This document shows, in pieces, positions 1-11,462 of a DNA stretch of 64,000 nt; position 1 is the first letter of the stretch, and each line of letters opens with the position of its first letter. The DNA is taken from NCBI GenBank assembly GCA_914767715.1, contig OU612070.1, positions 22,866,025-22,930,024 of the forward strand. Reading direction: 5' to 3'. Made by a program: the position numbers and the translations under genes. Source of the DNA: Membranipora membranacea. Lineage: Eukaryota > Bryozoa > Gymnolaemata > Cheilostomatida > Membraniporidae. A model generated the notes under the pieces. That model had not been told where the DNA came from. It did no database searches and worked only from the letters and a program-made list of their open reading frames with translations.

Positions 1-690
1 CTTCGTGGAGACGTGTTTGTTGGCGCTTGCTTTGCCTCTTTGCTCTTTATCTATCTTCGCAGTGCTGGAAACAGTGCCTCCTAGGTAAGTGAAGTCTGAG
101 GCAATTACAAGTGGTTTATGGTCTATCATGAAAACTTCTGGCTCAGCGGATTAATGAGTTTGATTGGCTTGTACATGAACTCTGTCTTTTTTTATGTTGA
201 TTGTCAAGCTGAACTGAGCTGCAGCTTTAGCAAAGTGGTCTACTAGTACCTGCATATCTGCAGTGATGTGTGCCACCAAAGCACTGTCATCAGCAAACAG
301 CATCTCTTTTACTAGGTGCTAGACTTGAGCTGGGCTACATTAAAGATATCCGCCCTGTGTCTAGCTTGGATGTAAGTTCCTTCATGTGCATCCTTAGAAG
401 CAACTTCTTACCTAGCTGACAGGTATAATGAAAATAGTGTGGGAGGAAGAACACTTCCCTGCATGACACCATTGGTCACTGCAAACTCATTTGATGTGTC
501 TCTACCTTGTACTACTTTGGGTTGCATCCCCATGTGAAGGGCTTTAATCAGGTTTATGACCTTCTCTGTGAAACCAAATTTCTTCAGTACACTCCAGAGG
601 CCTTCCCTTGATACTGCATTGAAGGCTTTAGTAAAGTCTGTTAATACAGCATATAGATCCCTGTTCTGTTGCATTATATTACCAACCACT
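1..690 (-). mobile_element. Non-LTR retrotransposon (LINE) reverse transcriptase fragment
   Basis: Read on the minus strand, this encodes pieces of a LINE reverse transcriptase. The longest open part (689-408) carries an RT motif A-like stretch (LTDFTKAFNAVS) and a motif B-like stretch (NGVMQGSVLPPTLF). Further along, near 300-280, the catalytic-box form FADDSALVAH appears, followed by KKTEFMYKP and, near the window edge, FTYLGGTVSS, which is typical of the thumb side of such RTs. These parts lie in different frames with stops between them, so the copy is dead. It is 5'-truncated near 690 and runs off the window start. The exact clade cannot be told. Confidence 0.85.
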
Positions 691-705
691 CATAAATGAG
701 CGTTC

Positions 706-740
706 GATAGTGTAATGCCACCTACTCACATTGCAGCCGT
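706..740. repeat. Short dispersed repeat shared with 47969-48003
   Basis: The segment beginning TGTAATGCCACCTACTCAC resembles ATAATGCCGCTTACTCGC at 47969 and the similarity continues for about 35 bases in the same orientation. It sits just outside the truncated end of the LINE. This is probably the edge of a repeat family, but only two short copies are visible. Confidence 0.35.
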
Positions 741-759
741 CTGAGCACATAGACTATGT

Positions 760-1830
760 TGATCCAACCCCCAGCAATATATTGAAAACTGTCCAAAATT
801 ATAAACCAAAAAGTATAACACGAATGCAGCATCTTGGCAGATTCTGTACAAATGTACAAAATTAGATTTCTGAATGGATGATTATAAATGCCCGAATCAA
901 CCATACAGCACAGATATTAGCTTACTGACTATACAACAGAATATTTTGTAGAGGTATAATTATCCTATATACATCCGGGCACCAATAACATTACATAATC
1001 AGTGTTTTGACAATTATTTATATTATTTGAGGATCTAAATTGCATAAAATAGTGGCTAGACAATAAATACTCATGTGACCTCAAACTATAGTGTGTAATT
1101 TAAAACGATTTTCTCGTTCATAATTCTATTTAGCGTCACGATCACCAGCATCGCACCTCTGTACTCTCAAACATGGCTTTATTTGGTGTGTCCAATTGTG
1201 TAACTACTTTGAATGAATGAAAATTGCACATCAGTTATCAATCAATGAACTCTGAGAGGGAGTTCATTGGTACAATGCTCTAACAATTTTGTCTTATTTT
1301 AATTTTGGTGAATAGTTTTCATGATGACAGGGCAATTATCAATAAATTCAGATTATCAGATGTCTTTCATGTGAAGCGTCAAGATCAATTAACCAGGTTT
1401 TGGCAAAAGACAGTAATGTAACAGAGATTCAACTCGATGCAAATTGTATACAGGTCAAAAATTCTCGACTGGAACTGGCCACATTATTGCAGCCTTGGGG
1501 CAAAGTTTCCTAAAATCTTCCTCAACTTTTATTGGGTCAAAGCAAAATTATATGCAATGCTGCATCAGGCTCGTCTCACAGTAAGAAGGCAAACATCTAC
1601 AAGCATGTGCCTCAACTGAATACTAACTGATTCTTAACAATGTTAAATGCCTAGATTTTCCGTCTTGTGTTAAAATACAGGAGCATATATTATAGTGAAG
1701 CTCTTTTGACGTAAAGGTATCTCTCCCAAGCACCCTCAACTTGGTTGTGTAATACCTCCTGTTAAAGCTCAAAAAATTGAGAGTTAAAGTTATTTCCACC
1801 TTGTATAACTTTGAGAGGCAGGGTCATGAC
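760..1830. other. AT-rich spacer, no gene recognised
   Basis: The only open frames here are 60 residues or shorter and have no recognisable motif. No RNA gene or clear repeat was seen. Confidence 0.5.
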
Positions 1831-1834
1831 TTAG

Positions 1835-2400
1835 TGAAGTTAGGGGAGTGTTCTTTTCTGTATGTCAGCCAGGTCAAGCCAGGTCACAGGTTCAAACCCG
1901 TCAAATGAAATGTCACTATAACAAAACTGAACTGAAATCAATTACCAAATGAAACATCTTTTTCTTTCAGATATGGAACACAATAGTCATTGTGGTTGTG
2001 GATGCAATGGTGACTTTCGGTTACTTGGCCTCCACATACCATTTAGTGGGATGGCTGCAATAAACATCAACGAAAAGTGCTACTAAACATTTAAATGCCT
2101 ATGCGACATGGGTGAGTGGAACATCCTTGATCCTGTTGAACCTGGAGTATATGGAACCCCCTGTATCATATGAAAAGGATGTATCTGCTGTGATCTCTCC
2201 TGGCACAGCACTTTTCATCAACCTTTCTTTACAAAGTCTGTCTGTATGTGGAGCTATAAAATATTGTTGGCAAAGCTTTAAACTTTCGCCAGAAAACCAG
2301 GCGTCATTTCAGAGAATGTTGACCCCAGCCTATCATTGTTCAACCAGCTGTATCGCTTCACACCATAGGCATGTTACGGCCAGGGTGAGCAGCTTCCTGT
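1835..2400 (+). pseudogene. Decayed copy of GPCR exon 2 and its 3' flank
   Basis: After a pyrimidine-rich stretch ending in CAG (1970), the sequence reads IWNTIVIVVVDAMVT, nearly the same as the start of exon 2 of the intact GPCR at 8784 (IRNTLVIVVLDAMVT). The frame then drifts and stops near 2061, so transmembrane segment 7 is lost. Similarity also includes the intron just before the exon (CACAGGTTCAAACC here, CACAGGTCCAAACC near 8706) and scattered patches of the 3' flank (GAACCTGGAGTAT near 2138 and near 9549). No copy of exon 1 was found upstream. This points to a tandem duplication of the 3' part of the GPCR gene, followed by decay. Confidence 0.75.
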
Positions 2401-2629
2401 GCGTTTAAAATTATCTCCGTCCTTAACAGCGTTTTGCCAATGTACATGATAAGGCTCCCAAAAGCTCTGGATTGAGGTAACAATGACGCAGTTTGCTTAT
2501 CTGCTCCTCTAGCCTCAGGTCATAGTATCAATCATGCATGAAAGTGTGTGGACTTAGCTCATAAAGACACCCCAGTTATTGTTTAAGGCTATCATTGGCA
2601 TGGGAGAGGGCAGCAGGCGTAATATTTAG

Positions 2630-2689
2630 TATAAATTCTGTGGCTGAACATCCAGATAATCATTCCTTTGAATCAGCATAACAGCACAG
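2630..2689 (+). promoter_or_regulatory. TATA box and probable non-coding first exon of the secreted helical protein gene
   Basis: TATAAAT at 2630-2636 is followed about 25-30 bases later by a probable start region. A short leader ends in the donor AACAGCACAG/GTAAGAA at 2689/2690. The next acceptor (TTTCTGCAG at 2921) lies six bases before the ATG at 2927. The arrangement of a short untranslated exon, an intron, and an ATG almost at the start of exon 2 is inferred from these signals only. Confidence 0.55.
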
Positions 2690-2926
2690 GTAAGAAACTC
2701 AAGCAATGCTGGATCATATACCTTAACATCTCCGTTTTATCTGAATTAAGATCAGTTATTTATATATACATACATTGCATCATATTACTCTCAATTAAAG
2801 AACGAGAAAATATCTCTTTCTGATCTTGACTAACTGGTGATTTAAAAGCTAGTTATTCCTTTCTGGAGAACTGGATTTTTTTCTAATAAAGTTTTGTATT
2901 ATATTATCTTGTTTTCTGCAGCAATC

Positions 2927-5828
2927 ATGAGAGCTTCAATTGTGTTAGTCGTCATCCTCGGGCTTTTCACAGCCAGCCAGGCTATTGACCTGAAGGAGAT
3001 CGGAACTAATCTGGTCAGCACCCTTGTCTCCAAGGGCAAGGATCTCCTCGCCAGTGAGTATTCACAAAATTGCCATGCTTCGAATGATCAAAGCCATATG
3101 TGGCTTGGCTTGTTCTGTGATCCAAACGCAATAGAAATTCTATAGGATTAGAACAACTGTGGTTCGTGAATTCGGATGACCAATAGGAATGAAATTGAAT
3201 AGGGAGAGAGAATGTTTCCATGCTTCAAATGATGGGCTAAAATCGTTTGCATGTGCATTCATACGGAGCATTGTAACATAATCATTCTGCTACAATGATT
3301 TAGTGACTACATTTGACATAGCTGTCTGCAGATCATCGTAAAACTCGAGACTTCCTACTCTGCAGGAGCTAGGCATTAGCTCTGTCACATTACAGTCTTC
3401 TTTTGCAACTGAAATATTGCTGTCACTTTTGAGTGGTTACAATGGTAAATTTATTGGATCAAAAAATTTAATCTATTCATTTCAAAATCCCCATGATTCA
3501 TTCTAAATTCTTTTTCTTACCAAATGAACTGATTGCTACAAACCATCCCGCTCTAAATAATGAGTTAGATCCAACATGCCTGCATCTTATCTCTTGATGT
3601 CATTTATATTTATAAAACCATACTTACCTTATTTCACAGAGTTTGGATCTGACCTCCTCGCAAAGCTAGGTGGAAGTCTGCTGGGCAAGAGAGAAGTCGT
3701 GGCATGGAAGAGTTGGGTCGACAAGGTATGCTCGTTGATTCTTACCCATTGTAATCCAACGCACAGGGACAAATACAAAACATTTAAAATTTTGAATAAA
3801 AACCCACTTGACAGTCTATTCTCAAGGAATGTAGAACGTTTTTTAGAGAATGGGCTTTCTTTTTGTTCCCAACAAAATTAACAATACTTCCTGCATTCGT
3901 TGCTTTAAATTTAGGTTGAATTTTGTTTATGAAAGTTTGATAAATAAACTCAAAAATTAAAGTGAAGCTCAGATAAATACTACTTATTTTTGCTTGCAGG
4001 CTAAAAAGCTTTGGGACATGAAGAAGGATGAAGCCCAGAAGAAGTTCGGAGGCGCCATCGACAAACTTTGGGCCCTTAAGAAGAAATGGATGAGCAAGCT
4101 TGATGGTCTTAAGGTATGCATAACTGTATAAAAAATATTGAGTACTCCAACACTGTCACATCCACCAAGGTTTCTCACTTATTGTCAAAAAGAGTTTCAA
4201 CAGCAGTTTGAACATTGATCTGCTACAGCTCGTCCCATTTAATTGGATGCACTCTCTGAGAACTGACTGAATATTAATTTGAAGGGCATATAAGTAGTAA
4301 TCTATACAGCAACACACTATAATAAAACAGATTCCATTGAAGACTATCTTCAAACGAAAGTTAGTACTGCTGTAATAATACAAGATATTTAGTGTTATTG
4401 ATATCTGATTTTTCCTAATCCATCTGTTTGAAAGTTTATTTCTAATCTGTAGGACACCAAGCAGTTCGATAAGGAGGTCGATGCCGTCGTCGCTGAGCAC
4501 AAGGAGGAGCACAAGAGAATCCTCAGTGACCTTTTTGCTAAGGCCAAGGACCTGTTCGGAGCCGCTGTCGATAAAGTCAAGGGAGGTCTTGCTTCCGTAA
4601 GTGTATAAATTTCTGTCTTGTTTAACAGTTTTTATTGGGGCAACAGAATTATGTTACAATTTGTTGTTGGATCTTTTGTCCTTGCAGTGTTAAATGATCA
4701 AGCAACAATGTTGATAAATACTGATGTTTCATTGGATCATAATCTTAAGCTCATTAAGAATTAAGAATCACTTTTTGGTATTATTGTACACATGTGTCAA
4801 TAACATCTATACTCAGTAGCCACTAATGTGTTCATAGTGGACCATTCATTAGACCTGTGCAAGTTGGGTTTTAGCCACATTGATGTACTTATTGCTAGGT
4901 TACCTATTAACTTATTACCTGTTTTAACAACAGCTCAAGGCTAAGGCCAGCGACCTCGTAAGCACACTTCTCCAGAAGGGAGCTGATGTCGCTATTGGAA
5001 AGAGAGCCACTCTCGGAGACCACCTCAGCAAGGTCGGAAACTTCCTCAGTGGAGCTGTATCCCCATTCAAGGATGTAAGTGTTGAATATGATGTATACAT
5101 AAACCAAGAGCTCTTGGTCATTTGTCACTCATTGTGACCCTCAGTAGTTGTGACATGGAGTGATGTTGTATCATGGTAATAGTTAATCATGTTGTAAAAT
5201 AAAGAGTTAGCCCATTAATTTGTTTTCATATTCATAAGTTTTTATCTTCCTTTGAACTTTCTGTTGTCAGATGGTTTTATAGATAATTTCCCTGACTGGT
5301 TTGTAGATCGTAGCCGGACTCGGAAACACCCTCAAGGGACACTTCAGCAACCTGGTCGATACCGTCAAGGGACACGTCAACACCCTCAAGGGAAAGCTCT
5401 CCGGACACGTCGATGACCTGAAGAAGCACGGAAGCACTCTGCTCCAGCACGGAAAGAACGCCCTCGGTGCTCTGTCTGAGGTCGCCTCTGATATCCTTAG
5501 TAAGTGAATCAAATCACCTCTTTCAACGTTTCTAAAACATCACGCTATCTTTATAGAGCGGTTTGGCCTCCAGTATAGATTCTAGTTGCCGAGATGGCTG
5601 TATCTCAAAAATTTGTCTAAACTGCCCTGTCAAACTCTCAGGGCTGGACATGCTTTTTAAGATAATACCAATTGAGTCACATTTTATACCCAAAGCTGAC
5701 TTGTAATTTTTTTTGTTACAGAGCAAACTCTCACCAATGCCAGTGGATCCATCGATGGAATCGCCAAGACCGCTGCTGATGCTGGAAACACCGTCGTCAA
5801 CCACTTTGCTGGAGATGGTAGCTTTTAA
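2927..5828 (+). CDS. Secreted amphipathic-helix (apolipoprotein-like) protein, 303 aa
   Basis: Seven coding exons join in phase: 2927-3053, 3640-3725, 4000-4113, 4453-4596, 4934-5074, 5307-5499, 5722-5828, all with GT-AG borders. The product starts with a signal peptide (MRASIVLVVILGLFTASQA, cut probably after Ala19). The rest is rich in Lys, Ala, Leu, Val, Asp and Gly, with no cysteine and long predicted amphipathic helices, such as KKLWDMKKDEAQKKFGGAID. Residues about 205-265 are rich in Lys and His (KGHVNTLKGKLSGHVDDLKK). Two related stretches, NLVSTLVSKGKDLLA (26-42) and DLVSTLLQKGADVAI (164-178), are each followed by Gly-Lys-Arg (58-60 and 179-181). The exons favour C- and G-ending codons in an AT-rich setting, which suggests high expression. 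Lipid binding is a guess from helix character; a precursor of amidated peptides is the alternative. I do not recognise the family. Confidence 0.85.
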
Positions 5829-5885
5829 TTCATAGTGTTTGTAAATTTTAATAATTCATCAAATGATAAGTCTCAAATGAGAAAA

Positions 5886-5891
5886 AATAAA
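5886..5891 (+). terminator. Polyadenylation signal AATAAA
   Basis: AATAAA lies 58 bases after the stop codon of the secreted helical protein gene, a suitable distance for 3' end formation. Confidence 0.6.
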
Positions 5892-5899
5892 GATCTGGT

Positions 5900-7380
5900 T
5901 TGAAAAAAATCTGTTATGACTATAGCATATTTTTGTCCAAACAAAATGCTAAAGTTAGCTAGAATAATACTAATAGCAAAATGATCCTAAAGAACAAAAT
6001 GGAGAATTCAACAAGCTGAAACCAAGCAACAGTTTCTCAAGCAAATTCATTGTGATTATCATAGCTTGCATATAGATGTGAACCTTCACACCAGTCGCAC
6101 CAGACTATTCCAACCAGACCAGGACCTTAGTGGATTAAAGATAGAGAGTAGTCGATAAAATGCATAAAATCACTTTAGAATAGGTTTGCATTATGCAATA
6201 CAGATCCCAAAATAATTTTTATTCCAATTATCCACATAATAAGTGGTGAAAATACATCTGATCAGACTCAATATTGCCTAACTACTGTGATTTTAAATTT
6301 TCCACTGCAGGTTATATGGACTCTTATTGGTTTATTTTGACGTTCATGATTTATAGTTTCAGAGATTGTCTATTGATACTGTTGTCAAGATAAAACTTTA
6401 CTGTTTTAATAAAATCCTGTAATCCTGAAGTGGGATGAGCCAGCAAAACAAGGACGTTTATTCGATGCCATTAATAAGTACCTGTAAAGCACAAAATGTT
6501 TCACAACACACTTGACCCAATTTGAGAAAGTTCAAGCAGAGTTTGACACGATAACTGATTTACCGTTATACATCAGAATCAGGCTCATATTTCAGGGTAA
6601 AATTTTTAGTAAGGCAAACCCGCCTTTTAAATGTTTATGGTAGTATCCATAATAGAGATACATTCCTACAAATCTGCACACCTGAGTATGTGCTGTTCAT
6701 AAATCATCAGCGAAACAGGTCATTGTCGTAGTTATATACAAGCTGTTCAACTTATACCTCAGCGGAATTGATTCAGAAGGCCATGGGAATACAAACTGTA
6801 TGTTTCATAGATATATATAAGATAACATATAAGAACAATTCTACTGCTTTAAACTAGTGCTGCCACAATCATTTTTTGGAAATAATCATCAGGTGACAAT
6901 GCTGAGATTGCAGCCTTCTTTTATCAGTTTTGAGCTAACATGATTCTATTAGAAAACATTTACCCGAGTGGCAGCAGTAGATTAAATAATGTTTACTCAT
7001 GAGACTTTGATTTTGTCTTGACTGTTGACAAAAAAAGCTTGTGATACATAGAATCAGCTTGTCACATATGTTTCAGTACTGGTATACGAGAAAGTCCGCA
7101 TCTATACTCGTTTTATTCTTTCAATCTTTCTTCGACTTTGCTGTCTTTTTGCTGATTTCAACCACTTCCAGGATTGCTGACACTAACAACGGATATGTCT
7201 CATTACACGTTTCACAACTTACATTTTTCTGAAGCAGGATGACGAGGGAAATTACTTTGGATTATAATTATCTAATTATCACCAGTGGGATAGGTCATAG
7301 AGTTGTAAATTGTCAGGAACCAAATTTTTGTGCGCAATTCCAAAGTACTGTTTGTTCGGATGAGATACGCTCAGTTTAGT
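5900..7380. other. Spacer, no gene recognised
   Basis: AT-rich sequence with only short open frames. The part nearest 7380 probably holds the 5' untranslated region and promoter of the GPCR gene, but no clear TATA box was seen. Confidence 0.45.
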
Positions 7381-7459
7381 TAGCAACAGCAGTGATATTG
7401 TGTCTTGTGCTCTTCGTGGTCGACAGCAGGAAGCGGTGATACAAAGACCCACTCACATC

Positions 7460-9059
7460 ATGGTTGGATCGCCAATATCTATGGTCGCTCAGCTGTGTAA
7501 TGTGGAACCTGCATGTCACGAATATATTATCAATCTCTTTGATACAGCGAAAAATGAAGTTTATCATTCATCTGGAAACGAGACTATAAATGCATTCGTT
7601 GAGCATCAGTTCTTGACAGAAGATCGCCTGTTTATTGCGTATTGCTGGCTCGCAGTGATAGGGGGGTTACTGCTCAATCTTCTGACAATTCTTGTGCTTA
7701 CTCTTGGGAAGAAGAATAGCTCAGAGATGCGTGTACAGCTAGTCAATCTAGCAATCGCCGACTGCTTCATGGCGTTGGTTGAGCCACAGGTATTTCTCGC
7801 CCATAGAGAAAATATCTCTGTCCCCATTGCACTGTGTAAATTTGCTGGATTCGCACAGTACTGTACACTGACAATAAGTACTTTGTGTAACACTGCTATC
7901 AGTGTTGACCGTTTCACTGCGGTATATTATCCGATCAAATTTCAGCTGTACAAAACACACCATAAAATATTAACGGCTCTTGCGATCTGGGTGATTGCTA
8001 TTGGTATTGACCTAGGTACTCTTATCAACTGTTACATATGGGTGATATATGAGTTTGAATGGTGTTTTTGTTCACCAGTGAGATACACCTCACAAGCGTA
8101 TTCAATGATCACAGAACAGATTATCAGGTTTTCCAAATATGGAGTTCCCGCATTTGTAATTATGCTTATGTATCTTTTGGTTGGTGCTAAAATCATCCGA
8201 TGGAAGAGGGCTAATACAAGTGAGACGCGCAGACAGAAGAAGGTAAGATCTGATTGACAGTCTCATTTGGTCAAACCAGTTTCGGCAATTTAATCCTGGT
8301 CATTTCATATCTGTTCAAAAAGAGTGTAGCTTTGTCAGCCTATCCTTGCCATAAACAAGCAAAGTTTTGAGATTTTGAGGAATATTTTTTACTTTTCTCA
8401 CCATAGATGGCAAACAAATGGCACATTGACTGGATAGGCAAACTCTTATTGAAAGCTGCTTAACAACGGCGTGACTCCAAAGTTTCAGAATTTTCAACAG
8501 CAAATACTTTGCTTGCTAAACAATGGCATGGTATCATGAAAGTTCTATGGGTGCAGCAATGTGGAGATAGCATGTGTCGGATAGTTCAAGATGGACTTGA
8601 CTGCTATATCTTGAAAGGAAATTGTAGGTTAATTTCAAAAGAAATTCATACTATGTGAAAGCTGATAACTAATGGAATTGATTTCACAGGTCCCAGTCCA
8701 CTGATCACAGGTCCAAACCAGTGATTATGAACCAAGATTAATTACTACCTCGTGAAGCTTTGTTCCTCTGATTTACTTTTCAGATACGGAACACACTGGT
8801 CATTGTGGTTTTGGATGCAATGGTGACTTTGATTACTTGGCTTCCTCATACCACTATTAATGCCATTACCACTCACTATCTGCTAAAAACGCAAATAAAT
8901 TTCACAGATGACCAGGTTGCAACTATCATAACACTGTACAGAATAAAGGAGTTGTGTTGCTGTATACTACTCACCAATTGCTTTACTTCGCCCATCATCT
9001 ACTTCTGCTTCAACAGACAATTCAGAGTGAGTCAGTTTAGCAATGATTGGAAGATATGA
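7460..9059 (+). CDS. Class A (rhodopsin-like) G-protein-coupled receptor, 352 aa, orphan
   Basis: Two exons, 7460-8242 and 8784-9059, join in phase 0 (AAG/GTAAGA donor, TTTTCAG acceptor). The ATG at 7460 is the first in frame; upstream in-frame codons lack an ATG. Seven hydrophobic segments are visible. TM1 has the conserved Asn (GGLLLNLLTILVL). TM2 has the LAIAD motif. TM3 starts with a Cys (ALCKFAG) and ends in DRF instead of DRY. The second loop has Cys (WCFCSP) for the usual disulfide. TM6 has WLP, and TM7 ends in SPIIY where most receptors have NPxxY. The N-terminus holds an N-glycosylation sequon (GNET). The C-tail after TM7 is very short (about 15 residues). The pattern suits a peptide or small-ligand receptor of an invertebrate-expanded group; the ligand cannot be inferred. 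Confidence 0.88.
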
Positions 9060-10270
9060 TAACATAGTGCACAAATTCCCTGATCAGTGTATGTATGTAT
9101 ATATTTATGTTCTTTTATCAGTTCATGGTTGATCTTTTATAATTTATTAGTCTGCTAGAAAATAACTGTTCCCTCTGTTGCGATGTAGGGATATTAGAAA
9201 GAGAAGTGATCATTTGAAATGTCACTTAAAATCACGGGGGAAGCAACCTAGTGTTATGCATGTATGTATGTTTTTTCATTTTCCTTCTAAAAAATCGGAA
9301 ATGCACCATAGTGAAAGTCTGCTAGATAAAAAAGCATAAAGACATTTCATAGACTTCTATCCCAAAATGGTAGTATGAAATCATGTCCACAATCGAAAGT
9401 ATTAAATGTGTTGTAGGAAGATAGTGTAGCGCTTATGAGAAGGCTGAAGGCTATCAAAGTACTACCTGGCAGCGGTACAGTTGTAAGCCAAACGCCTTAA
9501 ATCTTATCATGCGGAATGTGGACTATGTGGAACTTTCTAGATAATATGGAACCTGGAGTATCTCTAGTTAAATCCCCTGACACCTCCCTAGTTGTCAGAT
9601 ATTCCTGACATTATGGTCTTTCTCTGCAATTAACCTTAGAAGTTTCTGGCACAGATTCAAACTTTTGTCGATAACACTGCCCACATGTCTGAGTATCATT
9701 GTTTCAACCTTCAGTTGTGGTGAAAAGCATCAAAAGCATCGGATTTAATGTATATTTGAAAGCAATAATATGAATTAATTTTACTGGCAGCAGATTTGAG
9801 AACTTTGAAAAAACTTGTTATCTTTATCTTTTGATATCTATGTTGTAATTATCTGTTTTGGTATGAATGTTGTAATTACCTGTGTGTCCAGCTCACTACT
9901 TTGGCACCGTATGCACTGCGATATTTATTACTTGATTTGTTCTTATATTTTAATTCATTGGTTCAAATTTGATTTGATTGAGTCGATAACGTACAACTTG
10001 CGCACATTCAATTGTGGTTTCAAGGCCTTTCTTGACATTTTTATCATCATAGTATATTTAACATTGAGTATAATTTCAATAATAATTTAATTAAAATATT
10101 TTTTCCAGTTCAAATCAATTAATTAAAATAATTGTGGTTTTAAGGCCTTTCTTGATATTTTTTAAAATGAGTGACGATGAGTGTTATTTAATAATAATTT
10201 ACTTAAAATGAATTTTTTATTAAATTAATTTAATTAAAATAATGCTTTTAAATAATTTTAATTGTAGTTT
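9060..10270. other. GPCR 3' flank and AT-rich spacer
   Basis: Parts of 9530-9740 resemble 2130-2345 downstream of the GPCR exon relic, so this flank took part in the duplication. The 91-residue open frame at 9815-10090 is very AT-rich, has no recognisable motif and probably is not a gene. Confidence 0.5.
10003..10170. repeat. Local tandem duplication in AT-rich DNA
   Basis: A block reading AATTGTGGTTTCAAGGCCTT near 10008 recurs with one change near 10130 and is followed in both places by TCTTGA(C/T)ATTTTT. The separation is about 122 bases. Low-complexity AATTAAAATAAT lies between and after the copies. Confidence 0.55.
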
Positions 10271-10869
10271 TTAAGAAAAAAATGATTTATCAGGCTGGTG
10301 TGGTGTTGCAACATGTCCCGGGTTCGATTGTGATGGGATTTACCATGCCATCATCACAACAACACCGACAACTATGTTATGAGAACAGTATAAACCTAAT
10401 AATAAATCAATGGATGGAACGTACTCTTCCATCTAGTATGAAGGATGTGATCTATCAGAAAACATCAAATATTTTCAAGGCTCTTAAGGAACTTTGGATC
10501 TCAATACCCCAGAACATAAGAAAATCTCTGTTCACCGTTTTAGCTTGATTGCCACAAACTATTCTCTAAGAGTATGACAGTCAACGTTGCAAAAGAAAGT
10601 AGATCACTGGTGTAATATCAAGTTGTATGCGATGAAAAATGATTGTGCACCAAAATCATGTGACCTTTAACAACAAAGTTCCTCAGACACTCCTGTTGCA
10701 CTGTCATATAAACTACAGATGCTGTCCTCTCAAGCCTCAATCAGGTAGCCCATATTGTTCCCTGTCCGCAACATTCAAATATATCTTTGAACACAATGCT
10801 GCATTTATACTGAAAATTGATAGGGCAGATGTGTAGATAGTTAATTTCGGAACCAATGTCTTATATAAG

Positions 10870-11065
10870 ATATCATTGGAGAAGATTTGGATGCCATCAG
10901 CCAGTCTAAGCCGGTTATACCAGTTATATGTTCTATTGATATCAGCTTATGCAACCCCAAGCTGGATCCTCTACTTATGGAAGGACACGGAAAGGCTGGA
11001 GAGGCTACAAAATCTCTGCCTCAGAGTGATACTACCAATTTTCGAAAACTACGATTAGCAACCTG
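10870..11065 (+). mobile_element. LINE reverse transcriptase C-terminal fragment
   Basis: The translation holds LISAYATPSWILYL and then ERLERLQNLCLRVIL. This matches the conserved stretch after the RT domain in Jockey/CR1-type LINEs, where a 'Y..P.W....' block precedes a 'leucine-glutamine-arginine' helix. Nothing else of the element is readable nearby, so it is a short relic. Confidence 0.65.
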
Positions 11066-11462
11066 GAAATCTTTCGATTGAGAGTATCTATGTATACTTC
11101 GATGTAGCCTGTCTGAAGTATGGCATCAAGGTACTAAGTATTATTGATCATGTTTAGCTGAGAAGAAACCACAAGGTTTGGCCCATTTGACAAAGCGTAC
11201 TGCTCTGTGTTGTTCAAAAATATTATGAATAACTGTTCAAAATATTTTTAAAATAACTAAACAATAAAAACTCATCCCATAAGCTGCGGTCGAAAATTAT
11301 CCTGCCATAATTTTAAATGAAAGTGAAAGATAGGAGGAGGCAGTCACTTGACTTTATGGTACTATGGCATATATTGTTGGGACTGACGCAGCGATAGGTT
11401 GTAAAAAAATTGCTCTGCAACAAATTTTTAGAAAAAATAATAGACACTTGGATTATTAACAA

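Noticed and set aside
7376-7963. Minus-strand frames opposite the GPCR
   Set aside because: They are shadows of GPCR exon 1.
9815-10090. 91-residue hydrophobic frame after the GPCR
   Set aside because: Strongly AT-driven Ile/Leu/Phe composition in low-complexity DNA; no motif or splice context.
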